Positions 35,030 through 39,485 of a stretch of 39,485 bases of DNA are shown in pieces. Numbering within the stretch: the stretch's first letter is position 1; the number at the start of each line of letters is the position of its first letter. The DNA is from RGIG4608 sp045637205 (GTDB taxonomy: Bacteria; Bacillota; Clostridia; Oscillospirales; CAG-272), in the NCBI GenBank assembly GCA_045637205.1, contig JAZTYY010000004.1:1-39485 (forward strand). Direction: 5' to 3'. The notes under the pieces were generated by a model. That model did not search any database. It saw only the letters and a list, made by a program, of their open reading frames with translations, and was not told the DNA's origin. The position numbers and the translations under genes were made by a program.

Positions 35030-35266
35030 TTAGTTTACACCAACGAAAATGAGAAGAAGAGAAACTACGAGTGAGTAAATACCTGTTGTTTCAGTAACTG
35101 CACAACCAAGAATCATAGTTGTACGAAGGTCGCCTGCGATTTCGGGCTGACGAGCCATAGATTCAAGTGTCTTGCAAACTGCGAGACCTTCACCAAGAGC
35201 GGGAGCGATTGAACCAACTCCCATACAAATTGCTGCACCAAGTGCTCTAGCTGCTTCTACTGTCAT
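35030..35266 (-). CDS. atpE: F1Fo ATP synthase c subunit with two-carboxylate (Na+-type) site
   Basis: 78 residues, two transmembrane helices joined by the loop ARQPEIAGD. Compared with the Ilyobacter tartaricus Na+ ring (ligands Q32, V63, E65, S66, with T67 and Y70 nearby), the matching residues are Glu26, Val57, Glu59, Thr60, Thr61 and Tyr64. All the Na+-type positions are filled, but the glutamine is a second glutamate, as in the two-carboxylate rings described for Fusobacterium and some clostridia. The N-terminal stretch is shorter than in I. tartaricus. GGAGAA precedes the ATG. Proton use is not excluded by sequence alone. Confidence 0.96.
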   Translation of the reverse strand: MTVEAARALGAAICMGVGSIAPALGEGLAVCKTLESMARQPEIAGDLRTTMILGCAVTETTGIYSLVVSLLLIFVGVN

Positions 35267-35315
35267 TTTAAAATTCTCCTTTTTTAAATAAAATTTTTTT
35301 GAACTTTGTTATTTA

Positions 35316-36122
35316 TTATGCATCGACTTTTTCTTCAGCTGGAGGAGGACAAGCTCCTGCAACGTAAACCATCGTTAACAAGCAAAATACGAATGCTTGA
35401 ACGAAAGCAGAGAAGAAGTCAAAATACAACGAAAGAAATGCTGGAATACCTACCTGAAGAATAGGAGGAATATGTTCCGCTATGTGTGCAGGCAACCAGC
35501 TGAAAATTGCTTGTGTTGCTACTGCAAAGGCTCCGTAAATAAGAGTGGTAAGCACGCCGCCGCCTGCAACGTTACCGAAATGACGGAATGCCATTGCCAT
35601 AGGCTGTGCTATTTCACCAATAATATTCATAGGAGTCATAATGAAGATGGGCTCGGTGTATCCTTTGAGCCAATTGAGGAAGCCGTTATTTTTGATACTG
35701 TGATACCAAACCATAACGGATGTAACAAGGGCATAAGCCAATGTTACTGAGAAATCAGCTGTGGTTGAACGGAACAAACCGGTTGTTCCCATTAAGCTGC
35801 CAAACATACAAGAGAGGAATAGAGTTCCAATGTATGGAGCAAATTTAAGGTTGTGCTTACCCATAGTTTCTTCAACTAACTTGTAAAGCATACCAATTGC
35901 TTTTTCAACCAATACTTGAATTTTACCAGGTCGTTTTTCAATTTTTTTAGTTGCTATGCATGCAATTATCATAACTAAGATTGTAACCGCGAATAGAGCA
36001 ACTGTGGTTTGTGTAACAAGGTTACCAAAGTTACCAAAGATATCTACCATTGTTCCAGCAAACATTTCATAAAGTTTGGCGATTCTTAGATAGACCTTAG
36101 GACCGGAAATTTGTACATCCAA
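35316..36122 (-). CDS. atpB: F1Fo ATP synthase a subunit
   Basis: 268 residues from a TTG at 36122, preceded by AGGTGA at a suitable distance; no ATG with a site is near. It is the stator membrane channel with five or six helices. The essential arginine is Arg180 in MAFRHFGNVAGG. The segment TTADFSVTLAYAL matches the PTADxNVT element, and the last helix pair is VQAFVFCLLTMVYVAGA. It starts 2 nt after the atpI stop, so the rare start is probably helped by coupling. The rest of Fo follows downstream. Confidence 0.94.
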   Translation of the reverse strand: MDVQISGPKVYLRIAKLYEMFAGTMVDIFGNFGNLVTQTTVALFAVTILVMIIACIATKKIEKRPGKIQVLVEKAIGMLYKLVEETMGKHNLKFAPYIGTLFLSCMFGSLMGTTGLFRSTTADFSVTLAYALVTSVMVWYHSIKNNGFLNWLKGYTEPIFIMTPMNIIGEIAQPMAMAFRHFGNVAGGGVLTTLIYGAFAVATQAIFSWLPAHIAEHIPPILQVGIPAFLSLYFDFFSAFVQAFVFCLLTMVYVAGACPPPAEEKVDA

Positions 36123-36124
36123 AT

Positions 36125-36580
36125 CTATTCACCTCTTTTCTTTTTTACAAATTCAACTGCATAGAGAAGGGGCTTGTACATAATTAAGGGGATAACAGTT
36201 GCAATTGTATCAAAATATCCTGTTATCAACGAAAGTATAAGAGCGCCCATCATTAATGCCGTTCTAAAAATATAGGACTTAGTTATTGCGTTTTGAACCT
36301 TTATTGTGTTAGCTTTTGCAAATGCTTCAGCTTCTTCTTCGTCCATTTCCTTATCACCGCGCAAGTCCATAAATTTTTTGATTGCGCGATCTACTGAGAA
36401 GGACAAGATTATGTAGTTTAAAACGGTAACTATTGAGCCAAGCGCCACACCTGTTATGACAGTCCAATTAAATACTCCTGGAATGCAAAGGTAGACTACT
36501 ATAACGAGCAATGAAACTATAAGCTCACCTATTGCCAAATATATCGTATCAATATATGATTTTTTATTTTCTGCCTTCAT
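36125..36580 (-). CDS. atpI: ATP synthase subunit I (AtpI)
   Basis: 151 residues with four predicted transmembrane helices (about 15-33, 40-62, 105-122, 125-142), in the ATP_synt_I family. AtpI helps build the c ring in several bacteria, notably in Na+-type enzymes. GGAG lies before the ATG at 36580. The gene overlaps the end of the preceding small gene by 17 nt. An acidic stretch MDEEEAEAF sits in the cytoplasmic loop. Confidence 0.85.
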   Translation of the reverse strand: MKAENKKSYIDTIYLAIGELIVSLLVIVVYLCIPGVFNWTVITGVALGSIVTVLNYIILSFSVDRAIKKFMDLRGDKEMDEEEAEAFAKANTIKVQNAITKSYIFRTALMMGALILSLITGYFDTIATVIPLIMYKPLLYAVEFVKKKRGE

Positions 36581-36836
36581 TTTTTCTCCGTTTTTCTTTT
36601 CGTGATTTTTCTAAATGGTCAAGAGCACGCATTGCTGTTAGAATAAATTTCATCATTGAAAACAATCCCAATACAGCAGTCAAAATGATAATGATTACGT
36701 ACAACCAAGAAGGTAAGCCACATTTATCAACCAAGACCCAAGATAAAAGTAATCCTGCTCCAATATGCATTAAAAGAGTAAAAATTGACTGGATTACGAT
36801 ATTTACAACATATACAGCGCTGTAAGCTCCATTCAT
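36564..36836 (-). CDS. AtpZ/AtpI-type small membrane protein, first gene of the atp operon
   Basis: 90 residues: two transmembrane helices (about 10-34 and 43-66) followed by a strongly basic tail (EKSRKEKRRKNEGRK). Position and layout match the small protein encoded ahead of atpI in Firmicute ATP synthase operons (AtpZ, ATPase gene 1 family), which with AtpI has been linked to Mg2+/Ca2+ supply or ring assembly. GGGAGGG gives a strong ribosome binding site. Sequence identity to AtpZ is not obvious by eye, so the call rests on topology and place. Confidence 0.72.
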   Translation of the reverse strand: MNGAYSAVYVVNIVIQSIFTLLMHIGAGLLLSWVLVDKCGLPSWLYVIIIILTAVLGLFSMMKFILTAMRALDHLEKSRKEKRRKNEGRK

Positions 36837-36887
36837 TTTTACCCTCCCAAAACTTTCATATTAATATATAGTGGCTCAAACATAGAC

Positions 36888-36917
36888 ATTATAGCACAGA
36901 TACTACATAAAAAGCAA
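36888..36917 (-). promoter_or_regulatory. Promoter of the ATP synthase operon
   Basis: On the minus strand TTGCTT, 18 nt, TATAAT with an extended -10 TGC. The start point near 36881 leaves a leader of about 45 nt with GGGAGGG. Confidence 0.75.
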
Positions 36918-36925
36918 TAGAATTT

Positions 36926-36940
36926 ATGAACTTAGTTCAT
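36926..36940. promoter_or_regulatory. Palindrome upstream of the atp promoter (possible operator)
   Basis: The perfect inverted repeat ATGAAC-tta-GTTCAT is centred about 19 nt upstream of the -35. A transcription-factor site is possible; no such factor is encoded nearby. Confidence 0.35.
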
Positions 36941-37007
36941 TAATGACATTATTTTTGGAGATGTGCATAAATAATCTGCAATAAATTTGTCTAAAAAGGC
37001 AAAAAAA

Positions 37008-37030
37008 GGAATTGTTTTATCAACAATTCC
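37008..37030 (-). terminator. Terminator of the M14 peptidase gene
   Basis: On the minus strand GGAATTGTT-gataa-AACAATTCC is followed by a long T run; it starts 1 nt after the peptidase stop codon. Confidence 0.88.
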
Positions 37031-37031
37031 A

Positions 37032-37934
37032 CTAAATAATTATAGGTATAGTAAATAATGCTCGTTTTATGCGTTCGTATATCTTTTCAAAATCCGAAAA
37101 AGGTAGGGGATTTATGCCCAATCCACATTCCAAGGTGAAAGAAGGTTTTTCAAATTCTTCTATAAACCAATCGGTAAATCCGCCGTATTTGGCAGTTCCA
37201 CTAGGAAGAGAGATTCTATAACCTGTTAATCGAGATATTGTCTTAGCAATAGATAATGAGTTTTTACATGACATCTCTCCGCTAGTATAATATATTTCTT
37301 CTCCTTGAGTATGAAGTGTTAGAGCTAATTCTGGTTTTGCCCATCTTACAAAATTACAAATTGCACGTGTTTCAGGTTCGCTTTCGGGGTATTCACCACT
37401 ATATTTGCTGGGTGCTCCATTATACAATTTTAAGTTCTTCTCTATGGTTTTATATTCAAGAAAACCCGAATTGTAGTTATGATTTAAATCAACGCCACGA
37501 GCATTTGCTTGCCAATTTGAAAAGTCATTTCCATCGTTGATTTTAATCAATCTTTTTGCAAGTATGTTATTCTTTGAAACTCCGTGAATAGAATAGTCAA
37601 TGCCATCTGGATTTAGCATGGGTAAAATGTATATTTTTCTTGTTTCTAAAAGGATTCTTGTCGATATTTCAAATATATGCGTACCGTTTGCATACTCCTT
37701 GCATACGTCATTTAAGAACTTGATTAGCAACGCACAGGTTATCCACTCCATTCCGTGATGACCAGCGATGTAAATAACACTTTTATTACCGGTTCCCAAG
37801 GTAATAAGGGGAATGCTTTTTCCCAAGATGCTTTTTCCAATAGAAGTTATATCCAAAAAGTCGAATTGACTTTTTAATTCTTCTAACTGACGTAATAATT
37901 CATCATAATCAAAATATTTACCAAAAGATACCAA
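37032..37934 (-). CDS. M14 family zinc peptidase (gamma-D-glutamyl-diamino acid endopeptidase-like)
   Basis: About 300 residues if translation starts at the TTG at 37934, which lies 9 nt after GGAGG. The frame is open to an ATG at 37958, but GGAGG would then be inside the gene and nothing suitable precedes that ATG. Zinc and catalytic residues are clear: His and Glu in AGHHGMEW, Arg-Gly-x-Asp-Leu-Asn in ARGVDLNHN, the third zinc His in LTLHTQG and the catalytic Glu in FTLECGLG. The size and the ARGVDLNHNY motif fit the subfamily that cuts gamma-D-Glu-diaminopimelate bonds in cell-wall peptides. No signal peptide is seen, so recycling of imported muropeptides is more likely than wall hydrolysis. 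Confidence 0.88.
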   Translation of the reverse strand: MVSFGKYFDYDELLRQLEELKSQFDFLDITSIGKSILGKSIPLITLGTGNKSVIYIAGHHGMEWITCALLIKFLNDVCKEYANGTHIFEISTRILLETRKIYILPMLNPDGIDYSIHGVSKNNILAKRLIKINDGNDFSNWQANARGVDLNHNYNSGFLEYKTIEKNLKLYNGAPSKYSGEYPESEPETRAICNFVRWAKPELALTLHTQGEEIYYTSGEMSCKNSLSIAKTISRLTGYRISLPSGTAKYGGFTDWFIEEFEKPSFTLECGLGINPLPFSDFEKIYERIKRALFTIPIII

Positions 37935-38001
37935 AACGGTTGCCCTCCGTATAATCATTTGCTAAAATATATGAAAGTTTAGAGAAAATATTGATAAAAC
38001 C

Positions 38002-38030
38002 TTGCTTTTTTTTGAAAAATAGTATATAAT
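38002..38030 (+). promoter_or_regulatory. Promoter-like sequence pointing towards rsmA, antisense to tRNA-Thr
   Basis: TTGCTT (38002-38007), 17 nt, TATAAT (38025-38030). A transcript from here would run antisense through the tRNA-Thr region and reach rsmA after about 210 nt. No better promoter is seen for rsmA. Confidence 0.45.
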
Positions 38031-38045
38031 GATTGTGTTTGTAAA

Positions 38046-38082
38046 CAAAAAACCATCACAAAAGCAAATGCTTAAGTGATGG
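38046..38082 (-). terminator. Terminator of tRNA-Thr
   Basis: On the minus strand CCATCAC...GTGATGG with an inner AAGC/GCTT helix, followed by TTTTTTG, starting 6 nt past the tRNA end. Confidence 0.85.
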
Positions 38083-38088
38083 CTTATT

Positions 38089-38164
38089 TGGAGCTAGTGA
38101 AAAGACTCGAACTTTCGACCTGCTGATTACGAATCAGCTGCACTACCGACTGTGCTACACTAGC
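38089..38164 (-). tRNA. tRNA-Thr (anticodon CGT)
   Basis: A 76-nt cloverleaf on the minus strand: acceptor GCTAGTG/CACTAGC, anticodon stem GCTGA/TCAGC with CGT (bases 38129-38131 of the + strand), T loop TTCGAGT, discriminator T and encoded CCA. It reads the ACG codon. The T stem has weak pairs (GAAAG/CTTTT). It is a single gene with its own promoter and terminator. Confidence 0.95.
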
Positions 38165-38179
38165 AAAATTGACTGTTAC

Positions 38180-38208
38180 ATTTTATCATTTAAACGCTAT
38201 TTTGTCAA
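38180..38208 (-). promoter_or_regulatory. Promoter of tRNA-Thr
   Basis: On the minus strand TTGACA, 17 nt, TAAAAT with an extended -10 TGA. The start point is about 10 nt before the tRNA. Confidence 0.87.
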
Positions 38209-38246
38209 GATGTAAAATGAAAATATTTTAATATGCGAGGAAATAT

Positions 38247-39122
38247 ATGAACCTTTGTGACGTTAAAACAATAAAGCACATAATGTCTGTTTTTGATATT
38301 AAATTTAGAAAGGAATTTGGACAAAATTTCTTGATTAATAGATGTGTTGTTGAAGATATAGCCGATAATTGCGCTGATACTGTGGAAACCTCCATTCTCG
38401 AAATTGGCCCCGGTATTGGCCCGTTGACAACTGAACTTGCCATGAGATATGAACAAGTAGTTGCACTTGAAATTGACCATGGACTTATTCCTGTGCTTAA
38501 GTATACCCTTGGTGAGTTTACCAATGTTACTGTTTATAACGAAGACGTTATGAAGGCTGACCTTGATGAGCTCCTTAAACCCTATTTTGAAAAAGGAAAG
38601 GTTTCTGTTTGTGCTAATTTACCTTACTATATTACAACACCTATTTTGATGAAGCTGCTTGAGTGCGGCTTGCCCTTTGATTATATTACCATTATGATAC
38701 AATCAGAGGTTGCTGATAGACTTTGTGCTAAAGCTGGTTCATCCGATTATGGCGCAATAACAGCCGTACTTGCTTATTATGGTGTTGCCGAAAAGCTTTT
38801 TACTGTAAGCGCAGGCAATTTCTTGCCCGCACCCAAGGTTAATTCAACTGTTGTAAGAATTAGATTACATAAGAACAAGCCATATGTTCCCAAGGATGAA
38901 AAAACTCTTTTTAGAACTATTAAAGGTGCTTTTGAGCAAAGAAGAAAAACCTTGCCAAATGCTTTGTCAGCATCGTTTGGAGAGCTCGATAAGGATGAAA
39001 TAACAGCTGCTATAGTTGAATGTGGTCACAAGCCCGATATTAGAGGTGAAAAGCTTTCCATCGAAGGATTTGTTAAGCTTTCAGATAAGCTTTTTGAATT
39101 GATTGAGATGAAAAAGGATTAA
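38247..39122 (+). CDS. rsmA: 16S rRNA (adenine(1518/1519)-N6) dimethyltransferase RsmA (KsgA)
   Basis: 291 residues. It dimethylates two adjacent adenines near the 3' end of 16S rRNA late in 30S assembly. Marks are KEFGQNFLIN at the N-terminus, SAM-binding EIGPGIGPLT, the catalytic motif NLPYYITTPI, and FLPAPKVNSTVVRI. The C-terminal helical domain is complete (FRTIKGAFEQRRKTLPNAL). GCGAGG precedes the ATG at 38247. asnA starts 11 nt after the stop, so the two are likely co-transcribed. Confidence 0.96.
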   Translation: MNLCDVKTIKHIMSVFDIKFRKEFGQNFLINRCVVEDIADNCADTVETSILEIGPGIGPLTTELAMRYEQVVALEIDHGLIPVLKYTLGEFTNVTVYNEDVMKADLDELLKPYFEKGKVSVCANLPYYITTPILMKLLECGLPFDYITIMIQSEVADRLCAKAGSSDYGAITAVLAYYGVAEKLFTVSAGNFLPAPKVNSTVVRIRLHKNKPYVPKDEKTLFRTIKGAFEQRRKTLPNALSASFGELDKDEITAAIVECGHKPDIRGEKLSIEGFVKLSDKLFELIEMKKD

Positions 39123-39133
39123 AGAGGATTATT

Positions 39134-39485
39134 ATGTTGAATTTTTCTATTCCAAGTGATTATAAATCAATATTGACGTTGAGAGAAACTGAGGTTGCTA
39201 TTAAAAAGGTAAAAGACTTTTTCGAGCGCGACCTTGCTATACAATTAAACCTCACCCGTGTTTCGGCACCTTTATTTGTTGATAAAGAAAGCGGTTTGAA
39301 CGATAACCTTAACGGGGTTGAACGTCCTGTCGCATTTGATATTAAAGGCATAAACGGCAACAACGAAATAGTGCAATCTCTGGCAAAATGGAAGAGAATG
39401 GCATTGGCACAATACGGTTTTCTGCCCGGAGAAGGTCTTTATACCGATATGAACGCCATAAGACGTGATGAGGATACCGATAACA
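39134..39485 (+). CDS. asnA: Aspartate--ammonia ligase AsnA, 5' part only
   Basis: 117 codons are visible before the window edge cuts the gene; AsnA is normally about 330-340 residues. The start is the ATG at 39134 with AGAGGA upstream. Family marks seen so far are IPSDYKSILTLRETE, LNLTRVSAPLF, LNDNLNGVERPVAFDI and KWKRMAL, and the class II synthetase-like GEGLYTDMNAIRRDED. AsnA makes asparagine from aspartate and ammonia with ATP. The segment is somewhat richer in GC third positions than rsmA, which is too short a sample to interpret. Confidence 0.94.
   Translation, partial: MLNFSIPSDYKSILTLRETEVAIKKVKDFFERDLAIQLNLTRVSAPLFVDKESGLNDNLNGVERPVAFDIKGINGNNEIVQSLAKWKRMALAQYGFLPGEGLYTDMNAIRRDEDTDN

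Noticed and set aside
39123..39133. T-box or other amino-acid-responsive leader before asnA
   Set aside because: Only 11 nt separate rsmA and asnA, so there is no room for a leader; the gene appears to be read from the rsmA transcript.

Overview
The window is AT-rich chromosomal DNA of a low-GC Gram-positive bacterium, most likely a gut-type member of class Clostridia (Bacillota). Supporting signs are strong GGAGG-type ribosome binding sites, TTGACA/TATAAT promoters that mostly carry an extended -10 TG, T-tailed hairpin terminators, zinc-ribbon and InlB-type repeat surface proteins, M42 peptidase arrays, and an F-type ATP synthase operon with both small leader genes. Nearly everything reads as housekeeping. 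I see no prophage, insertion sequence or CRISPR array.

Layout. Bases 1-800 hold the 3' end of an rRNA operon in the order 23S, tRNA-Lys(CTT), 5S, tRNA-Asn(GTT), then a stray 3' half of tRNA-Asn. Bases 870-2640 carry a two-gene ABC exporter. Bases 2685-6810 carry one very large membrane-anchored protein (zinc ribbons, a transmembrane segment, about 11 InlB-type repeats) behind a consensus promoter and a structured leader. Bases 6830-10660 hold a putative esterase with a starch-binding-like N-terminus, a GH13 alpha-glucosidase and an EamA-type transporter. Next come a Xer-like tyrosine recombinase (-), tRNA-Arg(ACG) and a divergent type IIA topoisomerase B subunit (-).

Bases 14110-21185 form a tightly packed + strand operon: murD, three consecutive M42 aminopeptidases, a methionine gamma-lyase-like PLP enzyme and a NifS-like cysteine desulfurase. 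Facing it is a P-type cation ATPase (-) whose leader has the architecture of a yybP-ykoY manganese riboswitch with a mutually exclusive terminator. Then follow trmL-mnmA (-), secA (+) and a BspA-type leucine-rich repeat surface protein (-).

Bases 29660-36920 are the complete F1Fo ATP synthase operon (-): atpZ-like, atpI, atpB, atpE, atpF, atpH, atpA, atpG, atpD, atpC. The c subunit has two membrane carboxylates plus the remaining sodium-ligand positions, which suggests a Na+-coupled enzyme. The window ends with an M14 peptidase (-), tRNA-Thr(CGT) (-), rsmA (+) and the start of asnA (+, cut by the window edge).

The strongest leads are the manganese-riboswitch control of the P-type ATPase, the two-carboxylate c ring, the giant zinc-ribbon/InlB-repeat protein with its structured leader, the divergent GyrB/ParE-like protein without a nearby partner, the tRNA-Asn 3'-half duplication, and the unusual placing of tRNA-Lys between 23S and 5S. 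All calls come from reading the sequence; no database search was run.
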